DNA from: DAOVRL01 sp964459805
GTDB taxonomy: Bacteria; Planctomycetota; Phycisphaerae; Sedimentisphaerales; Anaerobacaceae
Length of the DNA: 13,798 bases
Assembly (NCBI GenBank): GCA_964459805.1
Contig: CAYWOD010000086.1
Location: 1-13,798, forward strand
Direction of reading: 5' to 3'
Each line of letters opens with the position of its first letter. Within the stretch, counting starts at the first letter, position 1. The position numbers and the translations under genes were made by a program. Below the pieces are notes generated by a model that was given only the letters and a program-made list of their open reading frames with translations, ran no database searches and was not told where the DNA came from. This document shows positions 7,399 through 13,798 of this stretch, one piece after another.

Positions 7399-8043
7399 AT
7401 GAACGCAAGAATAGACTCAAGACACAAGAGACAAGACTCAAAAAACCCGAGACCGCTGGCTTTGGTCTTTGGTCTTTGGTCTGTGGTCTGTGGTCTGATG
7501 TTGGCTGGCTGTGCCGGGCAGCGCGGCCAGACGCTAACCCTGGGGGAAACCGAGCCGGTGTGCTTTGCAGATCTGGAAAAGACTGCTGCGATGCACGCCG
7601 CTGAAGATGTTCTGGCCAAGATGCACTTTGTTATCGAAAAGGCCGACCCCGAGGCCGGTCTGGTGCGAACCAAGCCGTTGACCGGGGCGCAATTCTTTGA
7701 ATTCTGGCGTGCCGACAGCGCCGGGGGTTTCAACGCGGCTGAGGCGAACCTGCACAGTATTCGACGGACGGTGGAGGTGGAGGTCCGCAAACAGGATAAC
7801 GGGCTGTGCATAGGCTGTGACGTGAAGACAGAGCGCCTGAATCTGCCCGAGCATGAGGTCAGCAGCAGTGCTCGGGCATACGCGATGTTCTCGAGGAGCA
7901 GCTCGTCACTCCAGAGGATGCGACTCAACCCCAAGCAGAAAGAAGGCGTAGCGTGGGTCGATCTGGGTAAGGATAGCCGGCTGGCAACCAGGATTTTAGA
8001 GCGCATAGAAAAACAAATCACCAAACTTGCGAAAGAAAACTAA
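7399..8043 (+). CDS. Lipoprotein of unknown function, 214 residues
   Basis: The ATG at 7399 has AGGAGA 8 bases upstream and a promoter before that. The N-terminus is long and basic (residues 1-19, many Arg/Lys), followed by a hydrophobic core and the lipobox LAGC with lipidated Cys38, so the mature protein should be membrane-anchored. The mature part (~176 residues) has DLEKTAAMHAAEDVLAKMHF, then GLVRTKPLTGAQFFEFWRAD, a Cys-x-x-Cys-like CIGCDV, a Ser/Arg-rich middle and a charged C-terminal helix (LERIEKQITKLAKEN). I do not recognise a named family. Its stop (8041-8043) is 2 bp before the galE ATG, so it is co-transcribed and probably translationally coupled with galE. The signal-peptide region is encoded by 7-bp-period repeats, so copy-number slippage would change the frame. 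Confidence 0.78.
   Translation: MNARIDSRHKRQDSKNPRPLALVFGLWSVVCGLMLAGCAGQRGQTLTLGETEPVCFADLEKTAAMHAAEDVLAKMHFVIEKADPEAGLVRTKPLTGAQFFEFWRADSAGGFNAAEANLHSIRRTVEVEVRKQDNGLCIGCDVKTERLNLPEHEVSSSARAYAMFSRSSSSLQRMRLNPKQKEGVAWVDLGKDSRLATRILERIEKQITKLAKEN
7413..7495 (+). repeat. Two oppositely oriented arrays of 7-bp repeats in the lipoprotein gene
   Basis: Left array (7413-7440): AGACTCA, AGACACA, AGAGACA, AGACTCA, four units in exact register. Right array (7461-7495): TTTGGTC three times, then TGTGGTC twice, five units in register. The reverse complement of the right units (GACCAAA/GACCACA) resembles the left units, so together they form an imperfect inverted repeat around a 20-base spacer. Both arrays are coding: the left gives the basic n-region, the right the hydrophobic core (LVFGLWSVVCGL). 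Confidence 0.8.
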
Positions 8044-8045
8044 AT

Positions 8046-9029
8046 ATGAGAGTGCTGGTCTGCGGCGGAGCAGGATACATCGGCAGTAATATGACAGCGT
8101 TGCTGGCCGCCGAAGGGCACGGGCCGGTGGTCTTTGACAATCTCAGCACAGGTCACCGAGCAGCAGTGCGGCAGGCCGAGCTTGTCGAGGGGGATCTGGG
8201 TGATTATGCCTTGCTCATCAATACCCTGGCCGAGCATAAAATAGAAGCGGTGATGCACTTTGCCGCTTCTATCGAAGTAGGCGAATCGGTTAAGGCCCCT
8301 TTGAAATACTACCGGAACAACCTCTGCAATACGCAGAATCTGTTGGCTGCGATGGATGCGCTGGGCGTGGAGAAGTTCATTTTCAGCAGCACGGCGGCGG
8401 TTTACGGCATTCCCAAGCAGATACCGATTACCGAAGACTGTCCGAAGGAGCCTATCAATCCTTACGGGCAAACCAAGTTGGCGGTTGAGAGGATGTGCCA
8501 CTATCAGAGCCAGGCGGGAAAGCTGCGGTACGCCTCGCTGCGATACTTCAATACCTGCGGTGCGGGCGACGGGGCCCGCCTTGGTGAGGACCATCGGCCC
8601 GAATCGCACCTGATCCCGCTGACCATCCAGGCTGCAATGGGAAAACGCAGCGAGATAAGGATATTCGGGACCGACTACGATACGCCGGACGGAACGTGCA
8701 TCCGGGACTACATCCATATCGACGATCTGTGCAGGGCGCACCTGCTGGCGCTCGATAAGCTGGCAACGAGCGGCGAGCTGGTCTATAACTTAGGCAACGG
8801 AAAGGGCTATTCAGTCAGGGAAGTAATCGAAACCGTCAAGAAGGTATCAGGAAAGGATTTCAGGGTAGTCGAAGCGAAGCGTCGCCAAGGCGATCCGCCG
8901 GTCCTGACCTCCGAAGCTGCAAAGGCAAGAAGAGAATTGGGCTGGGAAACCGAAAAGCCTCAACTCGAAGAAATGGTCGCCGGTGCCTGGCAATGGCATA
9001 ATGAGCACCCGGACGGCTATTCGGACTGA
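8046..9029 (+). CDS. galE: UDP-glucose 4-epimerase, 327 residues
   Basis: Cytoplasmic NAD-dependent epimerase interconverting UDP-glucose and UDP-galactose (Leloir pathway and supply of UDP-galactose for glycans). It is an extended short-chain dehydrogenase/reductase: Rossmann motif GGAGYIGS (residues 7-14), catalytic Thr116 in FSSTAAVYG (Ser in E. coli GalE), and Tyr140-x-x-x-Lys144 (YGQTK). GalE-specific segments follow: RYFNTCGAG, GEDHRPESHLIPL, IFGTDYDTPDGTCIRDYIH and GNGKGYSVREVI. The length is slightly below the usual ~338. The start is 2 bp after the lipoprotein stop, and the sugar kinase follows 71 bp downstream, so this is the middle gene of the operon. Epimerases acting on UDP-GlcNAc look similar, so exact specificity is not certain. 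Confidence 0.92.
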   Translation: MRVLVCGGAGYIGSNMTALLAAEGHGPVVFDNLSTGHRAAVRQAELVEGDLGDYALLINTLAEHKIEAVMHFAASIEVGESVKAPLKYYRNNLCNTQNLLAAMDALGVEKFIFSSTAAVYGIPKQIPITEDCPKEPINPYGQTKLAVERMCHYQSQAGKLRYASLRYFNTCGAGDGARLGEDHRPESHLIPLTIQAAMGKRSEIRIFGTDYDTPDGTCIRDYIHIDDLCRAHLLALDKLATSGELVYNLGNGKGYSVREVIETVKKVSGKDFRVVEAKRRQGDPPVLTSEAAKARRELGWETEKPQLEEMVAGAWQWHNEHPDGYSD

Positions 9030-9066
9030 GTTACGTGTTCCGGGGCCGGGGTACGGGCATCTGGCG

Positions 9067-9097
9067 ACGAGAGACGAACCACGAACACGAGGTACGA
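9067..9097 (+). repeat. ACGA repeats with ~7-bp period before the sugar kinase start
   Basis: ACGA occurs five times at 9067, 9074, 9081, 9087 and 9094, with spacings of 7, 7, 6 and 7 bases. The array ends 3 bases before the ATG at 9101 and contains the GAGG (9089-9092) that serves as the kinase ribosome binding site. A copy-number change could therefore move or duplicate the translation signal. Confidence 0.65.
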
Positions 9098-9100
9098 GAA

Positions 9101-10078
9101 ATGGGCGAAATGTTTGTCGGTATTGATTTGGGCGGCACGAATATCAAGATTGGGCTCTTTGATTCGGTTCTGGAGCTGATTCACAAGACGTCGGTATCCA
9201 CCCAGGCGGATATGGGGCCGGATGTAGTCATTGGCAAGATGGCCGAGACCGTCGAGCAGCTTCTGGCTGACGCCGGTCTGCCGCTGGCCGACGTCGTCGC
9301 GGTGGGCATAGGGACTCCGGGGCCGGCGAATTACAGCGAAGGCGTCATAATCAAGTCAACCAACATGCCGACATTCAAGAACGTACCGATATGCCAAATG
9401 CTGAACGCCAGGCTCGGCAAACCCATCGTCTTCGATAACGACGCCAACGTAGCCTGCTGGGGTGAATTCGCGGTCGGGGCCGGTAAGGGTGTTAAGGACA
9501 TGGTCTTTTTCACGTTAGGCACTGGGATCGGCGGCGGAATTATCAGTAACGGCGAGCTGGTCCACGGCTGTGCGGAAAATGCGGCCGAATTAGGACACAT
9601 GATTATATACCCGGACGGCAGAAAGTGCAACTGCGGACAAAGAGGCTGTGTGGAGGCGTATGCCTCGGCCGATTCGACGGCAAGGCGCGCAGCCGAGGCT
9701 ATCGAGGCCGGCGCTGAGTCCAGCCTCAAAGGCGTGCTCGACGAAAAAGGCAAAATAACCAGCAAAGATGTTTACGCACACCTGGCGAGCGGCGACAAGC
9801 TGGCCAAAGAGATAACGGACGGGACGGCCAAGGCGCTTGCAATCACGTGCATCAATATGCTGCACACCACCGAGCCCAGGCGCATAGTCTTCGCCGGCGG
9901 GATGATTGCGGCCGGCGATGTCCTGCTCAATAGAATCCAGGACTACTTCGACGAGCAAATCTGGACGCTAAAGAAAGAGCCGGTCGAGATATGTTTCGCC
10001 ACCTTGGGCGAAGACGCCGGTATAATCGGCGCCGCCGCACTCGCCCGGCACGCCAGGCAGCAAGGCAGATTGGACTGA
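9101..10078 (+). CDS. ROK-family glucokinase, 325 residues
   Basis: Probable glucokinase (ATP-dependent phosphorylation of glucose at C6, entry to glycolysis), cytoplasmic. Visible ROK features: phosphate-binding DLGGTN (residues 9-14), GIGTPGPA (69-76), FDNDAN with catalytic Asp114, adenosine-site LGTGIGGG (139-146), ELGH with zinc ligand His166, and the zinc cluster CNCGQRGC (Cys176, Cys178, Cys183) followed by VEAYAS. The C-terminal FAGGM and GAAALA close the ATPase fold. Length matches Gram-positive GlcK (~320). The frame extends back to GTG 9035, but that stretch is repetitive and lacks family sequence; ATG 9101 has GAGG 8 bases upstream. There is no helix-turn-helix, so it is a kinase rather than a ROK repressor. 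ROK members also include fructokinases and N-acetylhexosamine kinases, so glucose is likely but not proven. Confidence 0.88.
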   Translation: MGEMFVGIDLGGTNIKIGLFDSVLELIHKTSVSTQADMGPDVVIGKMAETVEQLLADAGLPLADVVAVGIGTPGPANYSEGVIIKSTNMPTFKNVPICQMLNARLGKPIVFDNDANVACWGEFAVGAGKGVKDMVFFTLGTGIGGGIISNGELVHGCAENAAELGHMIIYPDGRKCNCGQRGCVEAYASADSTARRAAEAIEAGAESSLKGVLDEKGKITSKDVYAHLASGDKLAKEITDGTAKALAITCINMLHTTEPRRIVFAGGMIAAGDVLLNRIQDYFDEQIWTLKKEPVEICFATLGEDAGIIGAAALARHARQQGRLD

Positions 10079-10145
10079 CTCAAGAGGCGCCGGCGCGACA
10101 GCGCAACGGATGGGATTTCTGACTGTCTTTGGATAAGGGGCTGTT

Positions 10146-11360
10146 CTATTTTGAGGTGATCGGCTGTTTGTTCCTGGTAAGCTCGTAAGTATCGTGGGCG
10201 ATAGCGGCCTGCTCGTTCGTGGGGATAACGAAGACCTTAACCCGGCTGTCTTCGGTGCTGATTTGGGCTTCTTTTTCTATTGCCGCGAGGTTTGCATCCT
10301 TGTCGATCTGCGCACCGATTTGCGTCAGGCCGCTGCATATCTGCTGACGCAAATGAACCGCATGTTCCCCAATTCCACCCGTGAAAACCAGGGCATCAAC
10401 CGTATCCAGCACAGCCGTGTATGCGCCGATGTACTTCTTGATGCGGTAGCAGAATATGTCGATAGCCAGCTTCGCACGCTCGCTGCCCTTATCGGCCAAC
10501 TCCTTGAGGTTCCTAACATCATTCGAGAGCCCGGATATCCCAAGCAAGCCGCTCTTCTTGTTGCACAGCACCTTGAGCAATTTCTCGCCATAGCCTTTCT
10601 CTTCCAGGTAAAAGAGTATCGCCGGGTCAAGATCCCCGCAGCGAGTTCCCATCGGCACGCCCTCCAGAGGCGTAAAGCCCATAGAGGTATCGACTGATCT
10701 GCCTTCTTTGACTGCGGTAACTGAGCAGCCGTTTCCAAGATGGCAGGTAATGGCGTTGATATCGTATTTGCCCTTGCCCATTATGGCGGCGGCACGGCGA
10801 GCAACGTATCTGTGCGAGATTCCGTGGAAGCCGTATCTGCGAATACCGTATTCCTCGTAAAGGTCATACGGCAAAGCGTACATATAGGCAACTTCCGGAA
10901 TGGTGGCGTGAAATGCCGTATCGAAGCAGGCAACTTGTTTCACCTCGGGCAGCCTGGTCTGGACGGCCTTGATTCCCGCAAGATTGGGCGGATTGTGGAG
11001 AGGAGCAAGCTCGGCAAACTTCTCGATAGACGCAATCACGCTTTCATCGATGATTACAGAACCCGTAAACTCCTCGGCCCCATGCACTACCCTGTGACCG
11101 ACCGCACCAATCCCGGAAAGGCTTTTCAAAGCCCCAACATCGGTTCTGACAAGGGTCTCCAGTATAAGCTCCATTGCCTTGCCGATGTTCTTGACCTTTG
11201 CTCGCTCGGAGCAGGTCTTGCCGTGAAAAAAGTGCGATAGCCCTGAGCCCTCTTCCGCGACCTTCTCAACGAGTCCTTTGGCCAGAACCTCAGCCTCGGG
11301 CATCTGATATAAGTAGTACTTAACTGAGGAGCTGCCTGCGTTGATTACAAGTACTTTCAT
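10146..11360 (-). CDS. ackA: Acetate kinase, 404 residues
   Basis: Catalyses acetyl phosphate + ADP to acetate + ATP, reversible, cytoplasmic. Full length, with all residues known from Methanosarcina acetate kinase aligned almost exactly: Asn7 (NAGSSSVKYYLY), Arg90 (GHRVVHG), Asp147 (FDTAFHATIPE), His179 (RRYGFHGISHRYV), Arg240 (GTRCGDLDP), GGIGEH (328-333) and Glu383 (TNEQ). It starts at ATG 11360 with AAGGAA about 10 bases upstream. It lies 58 bp downstream of pta in the same direction, forming the classic pta-ackA unit for substrate-level phosphorylation or acetate activation. The facing sugar-kinase gene ends 67 bp from its stop; no clear terminator is seen between these convergent genes. 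Confidence 0.97.
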   Translation of the reverse strand: MKVLVINAGSSSVKYYLYQMPEAEVLAKGLVEKVAEEGSGLSHFFHGKTCSERAKVKNIGKAMELILETLVRTDVGALKSLSGIGAVGHRVVHGAEEFTGSVIIDESVIASIEKFAELAPLHNPPNLAGIKAVQTRLPEVKQVACFDTAFHATIPEVAYMYALPYDLYEEYGIRRYGFHGISHRYVARRAAAIMGKGKYDINAITCHLGNGCSVTAVKEGRSVDTSMGFTPLEGVPMGTRCGDLDPAILFYLEEKGYGEKLLKVLCNKKSGLLGISGLSNDVRNLKELADKGSERAKLAIDIFCYRIKKYIGAYTAVLDTVDALVFTGGIGEHAVHLRQQICSGLTQIGAQIDKDANLAAIEKEAQISTEDSRVKVFVIPTNEQAAIAHDTYELTRNKQPITSK

Positions 11361-11418
11361 TCTTGCAATGTTCCTTTGCGTAGTGTTGCGGTTGCTGTCA
11401 ATTCAGTATGATACCCGG

Positions 11419-12408
11419 TTATCCCAATTGCGCCAAGGTCAAAACCGTTGCTGAGACTATGTCATCTACAGTTGCTCCTCTGGAAAGATCTGTAATTGGC
11501 TTTGCAAATCCCTGCAGAAATGGGCCGATAGCTCTGGCGCCGGCCATATACTGTGTCAGTTTGTACGCAATGTTTCCGGAATTAAGGTCGGGGAAGATAA
11601 TTACGTTGGCTCTTCCTGCGACGGGGCTTTCGTCCTTGACCTTTTTTGCAGCGACACGGGGAACGATAGCCGAATCAGCCTGGAATTCTCCGTCAATGGC
11701 GAGGTCCGGCTCGCGGGCCCGCGCTATCTCCAGCGCTCTCCTGATTTTGCCCACACTTTCGCCGGAAGCACTCCCTTTTGTCGAAAACGACAGCAGTGCG
11801 ACTCGCGGTTCCCGGCCGAGAAGCCGCCGGGCGCTTACCGCCGAAGCAAGTGCTATATCGGCGAGCTGCTCAGCGGTGGGATCAATATTGACCGCACAAT
11901 CGGCATAAATGAAGGGTTTGTCTCTTTCGCCTTGAAAATTCGGGATAACCATGAGGAAGTAGCTCGATGAAGTCTCGATTCCGGGGATTAGGCCCACAGT
12001 CAAGACACCGGCCTGGATTAGTGTCGCAGTTGCGCTGGCAACGCCCCCGACGGCGGTATCGGCATCTCCGCAAGAAACCATCATACCCGCATAGAACAGA
12101 GGTTTTACCACAATGCGCCTTGCCACCGGCAGCGGGATACCCGGTCTCTGGGACCTGTACTTTTCCGCGTAGGAATCAAGCTTCTCGCTTTCTTTGGGGT
12201 TAATGGTCTGGATACCGTCAAGGCCGGTGCCGGCCTTTTGCCTTGCCGCTTCAATCTGCTCGGGCCTGCCGAGCACAATCGGGCGAGCAATGTCTTCGTC
12301 TTTGAGCCTCCGCGCCGCCCGGATTATTCGCTCGTCCCTGCCCTCCGGAAAAACAATCGATAAGTCCTTCCCTCTTGCCCTCTCCTTGAAACTGCTTATA
12401 ATGTCCAT
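11419..12408 (-). CDS. pta: Phosphate acetyltransferase, 329 residues
   Basis: Catalyses acetyl-CoA + phosphate to acetyl phosphate + CoA. This is the short single-domain form (PTA_PTB domain), as in Methanosarcina and Bacillus, not the long form with P-loop and DRTGG domains. Motifs: VFPEGRDERIIRA (19-31), GDADTAVGG, SFSTKGSA (207-214), DGEFQADSA (usually DGELQFDAA), FPDLNSGNIAYKLTQ, and the catalytic segment DLSRGATVDD with Ser309, Arg310 and Asp316 at the same numbers as the Methanosarcina enzyme. The open frame continues upstream to 13050 through the antisense of the PIG-L gene, but homology begins at ATG 12408, which has TAAGGA about 11 bases before it. It is the first gene of pta-ackA. 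Confidence 0.96.
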   Translation of the reverse strand: MDIISSFKERARGKDLSIVFPEGRDERIIRAARRLKDEDIARPIVLGRPEQIEAARQKAGTGLDGIQTINPKESEKLDSYAEKYRSQRPGIPLPVARRIVVKPLFYAGMMVSCGDADTAVGGVASATATLIQAGVLTVGLIPGIETSSSYFLMVIPNFQGERDKPFIYADCAVNIDPTAEQLADIALASAVSARRLLGREPRVALLSFSTKGSASGESVGKIRRALEIARAREPDLAIDGEFQADSAIVPRVAAKKVKDESPVAGRANVIIFPDLNSGNIAYKLTQYMAGARAIGPFLQGFAKPITDLSRGATVDDIVSATVLTLAQLG

Positions 12409-12510
12409 CCTTGCTGGTTCCTTATTTTGCAGCAAACGGCATCCTTTCGTGATGCCGTGCTTCAGTATTCTTGAATCAGGTTTATTAACACTAATTGTGA
12501 GCTTTGGCAA
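12409..12510. promoter_or_regulatory. Divergent control region between pta and PIG-L gene
   Basis: This 102-bp gap must hold both promoters. Minus strand: TTGCCA (12510-12505), 17 bp, then TAATAA (weak, 3 of 6). Plus strand: TTCAGT (12461-12466), 16 bp, TATTAA (12483-12488), also weak. A perfect 7-bp hairpin, CGGCATC (12437-12443) / GATGCCG (12451-12457) with a 7-base loop, lies in the pta 5' leader; on the minus strand the loop reads ACGAAAG. It could act as an operator or an RNA structure controlling pta. I see no known riboswitch core. Confidence 0.4.
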
Positions 12511-13359
12511 ATGCAAGAAGAATTTGAATTTGTACGTTTGGTCGGCAATGAGCGAAGGATAGGTTCGCAGCTCGCCAGTGTATCGCGGCACTGGCAGGGT
12601 GATGAGGAACGCTTTCTGATGATAAGCCCGCACGATGACGATGCGGTTTTGGGGGCGGGCCTGCTGATTCAGGTGGCAAAGCGCGAGAACGTTCCCGTGC
12701 ACATACTGATTGTTACCGACGGAAGCATGGGCTATTGCAGCCTTGAAGAGAAAGAGACCATTGCCGATATCAGGCGAAATGAAAGTTACCGGTGCTATCA
12801 GAGCCTGGGCGTGCCTAGGCAGAATATAGTATGGCTCGGATTTGCGGATTGCCGGATCAACGAGTTTCGCGGGCGAACGCCTGCCGAGCCGGGCGGGCCT
12901 TTGACAATTGCCGGTTTTACAGGGCTGCAGAACGCCTTTACCCATCACTTGCGACAGATAAGGCCTACTCAGTGCTTTTTGCCAACGGCGAACGATCTGC
13001 ACCCGGACCACCGCATTATCCACGAGGAGTTTCTTATCAGCCTGTTCCATGCGGCCGGCAATATCTGGCCGGAGCTTGGTGAGCCCTTAGAGAGCGTGCC
13101 CTACGTCCATACGTTCGCGGTCTATTGCGATTTTGCCGCCCCGCCTACCCTGCGTATGCGCACGCCGACATCGTATTTGGAGAATAAGCTCAACGCGATC
13201 GGGGCCTTCCGCTCGCAGAGGCAAATATCATCGCTGATAGAGAACGTTCGGCACTGCGGCCCGGAAGAATACATCCGCGCAATAGACTTCAGACTGTACC
13301 ATCCTGCCGACTATCGCAACCAGTTCGAGGAAACAAAGACAATCGGAATACTGCACTGA
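12511..13359 (+). CDS. PIG-L/LmbE-family deacetylase, 282 residues
   Basis: Zinc-dependent deacetylase of the family that removes acetyl groups from N-acetylglucosaminyl conjugates (PIG-L, MshB, BshB, LmbE). Visible motifs: SPHDDDAVLGAG with His41 and Asp44 as likely zinc ligands and Asp43 as the general base, TDGSMGY (69-75), RRNES (88-92), and HPDH (164-167) with the third zinc ligand and the catalytic His. No signal peptide, so cytoplasmic. The first ~30 residues precede the domain core. Start is ATG 12511; the ribosome site is poor. The gene is divergent from pta-ackA. Planctomycetes carry many PIG-L paralogues, so the substrate (sugar, thiol precursor or other N-acetyl compound) cannot be stated. 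Confidence 0.88.
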   Translation: MQEEFEFVRLVGNERRIGSQLASVSRHWQGDEERFLMISPHDDDAVLGAGLLIQVAKRENVPVHILIVTDGSMGYCSLEEKETIADIRRNESYRCYQSLGVPRQNIVWLGFADCRINEFRGRTPAEPGGPLTIAGFTGLQNAFTHHLRQIRPTQCFLPTANDLHPDHRIIHEEFLISLFHAAGNIWPELGEPLESVPYVHTFAVYCDFAAPPTLRMRTPTSYLENKLNAIGAFRSQRQISSLIENVRHCGPEEYIRAIDFRLYHPADYRNQFEETKTIGILH

Positions 13360-13397
13360 TCACTTGACCGCGTTTCCCCAGCACCTCCGTTTAGCCA

Positions 13398-13416
13398 TCG
13401 CCGAAACGGCGACGTT
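13398..13416 (+). terminator. Possible terminator after the PIG-L gene
   Basis: TCGCCG (13398-13403), loop AAA, CGGCGA (13407-13412) form a perfect 6-bp GC-rich hairpin, followed by CG and a short TTTT, 38 bp after the PIG-L stop. The T-run is short, so efficiency is uncertain. The rest of 13360-13551 shows nothing I can name. Confidence 0.4.
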
Positions 13417-13551
13417 TTCCCCATTCAAGACATACCCATCCGCTCACTCGACCGGCTGGCAGCCTTCCCCAAGGGGCGGATGGCTTCCTCCCGGCCCGCG
13501 GAAATTGTCTTCGCAAAACATCGCCCGCTCCAAGTTGCCAAACGGATTGAC

Positions 13552-13623
13552 CCACAACAACCAAGCTCACCTGCCGCTTTGCAGCGCAGCGCAGTAGCGA
13601 TCAGGTGCATTTTACTGTTAGCC
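13552..13623 (-). repeat. attC-like imperfect palindrome downstream of the methyltransferase-like gene
   Basis: On the minus strand it begins GGCTAAC (13623-13617), containing the stop codon TAA of the adjacent gene, then TGCACCTGA, CGCT, a G/C-rich loop, AGCG, CAGGTGAGC, and ends near GTTGTGG (13558-13552). Paired arms: CAGGTG (13602-13607) with CACCTG (13568-13573) and AGCG (13596-13599) with CGCT (13575-13578), with an unpaired C opposite AT. This layout (R''-L''-loop-L'-R', about 72 bp, overlapping the cassette stop codon) is that of integron attC sites. Both ends deviate from consensus (RYYYAAC one mismatch, GTTRRRY two), so it is degenerate or only similar. Confidence 0.42.
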
Positions 13624-13798
13624 CTTTTTTAGAATTACTGTCTTGCTAAGAAATACTTTCGGCCTCTCAACAACTGTGAGGCCAGCGTCAGAGGCTTTTG
13701 TGATAGCATCTTCAAACTCTGTTTTTGAAACATGAAATGGTGGTTGTACTAAACGGCTCCGCCGTAGGTTCTCTCATGGATTCTTGGGGTGATTCGTT
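13618..13798 (-). pseudogene. C-terminal end of a methyltransferase-like gene, apparently frameshifted; 5' part outside window
   Basis: On the minus strand the frame ending at TAA 13620-13618 reads NLRRSRLVQPPFHVS, then KTEFEDAITKASDAGL, then TVVERPKVFLSKTVILKKG. The composition and ending resemble the C-terminus of class I SAM-dependent methyltransferases (from memory, not a search). This frame is blocked by TGA at 13776-13774. Just upstream another frame reads RITPRIHE and would stop at TAG 13751-13749. The junction is a GAGAGA tract: removing two bases gives a continuous RITPRIHENLRRSR. So either a two-base insertion has broken the gene or the sequence has an error. GC is visibly lower than in the neighbouring metabolic genes, and the stop codon lies inside the attC-like element, both consistent with a transferred cassette. 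Confidence 0.5.

Noticed and set aside
7383..8024. Minus-strand open frame of 213 codons opposite the lipoprotein gene
   Set aside because: The plus-strand gene has a promoter, ribosome site and lipobox; the antisense frame has none.
8040..8741. Minus-strand open frame of 233 codons opposite galE
   Set aside because: It mirrors the GC-rich codon pattern of galE, whose motifs are complete on the plus strand; the protein has no recognisable features.
10079..10145. GCGCCGGCGC palindrome as a terminator between the kinase and ackA
   Set aside because: No T-run follows on either strand and the symmetry leaves no proper loop.
10740..11240. Plus-strand open frame of 166 codons opposite ackA
   Set aside because: Acetate kinase is complete on the other strand; this is its antisense shadow.
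12409..12510. Riboswitch in the pta leader (GCAAAC and ACGAAAG pieces)
   Set aside because: Only a single hairpin is present; the conserved multi-helix core of c-di-GMP, sodium or other known classes is missing.
12409..13050. Upstream extension of the pta frame by 214 codons
   Set aside because: It is antisense to the PIG-L gene, lacks family similarity, and the standard Pta length and N-terminus begin at ATG 12408.
13364..13610. Open frames on both strands in the gap after the PIG-L gene
   Set aside because: Both are low-complexity, start without ribosome sites and run into the attC-like palindrome; no family recognised.

Overview
The window looks like a chromosomal segment of a Planctomycetota bacterium, most likely class Phycisphaerae (Sedimentisphaerales-like). 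The main clue is a dockerin-like module inside a secreted DUF3160 protein, plus a decayed copy in the next intergenic gap. The many lipoprotein and signal-peptide genes and the moderately high GC fit this. The assignment is inference from protein style; no rRNA or other phylogenetic marker is present.

Layout. Bases 1-55 hold the 5' part of tRNA-Thr(GGT) on the minus strand, cut by the window edge. A 350-bp gap with an 8-bp inverted repeat and three A7 tracts follows. Bases 405-2672 (minus) encode a 755-residue HEAT-repeat lipoprotein with its own promoter. Bases 2858-3796 (minus) encode a complete XerC/XerD-type tyrosine recombinase whose stop overlaps a possible 32-codon ORF. Bases 4015-6942 (plus) encode a 975-residue exported protein: an N-terminal beta-rich region, an internal dockerin-like module, then DUF3160. 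A roughly 455-bp gap holds gene relics, hairpins and a REP-like sequence. From a clean sigma-70-type promoter at 7343-7371 runs an apparent operon: unknown lipoprotein, UDP-glucose 4-epimerase (galE) and ROK-family sugar kinase. Facing it on the minus strand is pta-ackA, the phosphotransacetylase/acetate kinase pair for acetyl-CoA to acetate with ATP formation (or the reverse). Divergent from pta is a PIG-L/LmbE-type deacetylase. The right end holds the C-terminal coding part of a methyltransferase-like gene, apparently frameshifted, whose stop codon lies inside an attC-like imperfect palindrome.

How the genes work together. galE and the ROK kinase feed hexoses into nucleotide-sugar metabolism and glycolysis, and pta-ackA drains acetyl-CoA to acetate, which suits a fermentative saccharolytic lifestyle. 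The exported DUF3160/dockerin protein and the two lipoproteins belong to the cell envelope or outside it; their roles are unknown.

Three promoters with exact 17-bp spacers (2716-2744, 3950-3978, 7343-7371) fix gene starts downstream of the longest possible reading frames. I do not see a clear new defence or multi-gene system. The most unusual items are 7-bp-period repeats inside a lipoprotein signal-peptide coding region and again before the sugar kinase start, the relic-rich gap at 6943-7398, and the attC-like element with its frameshifted gene at the right edge.
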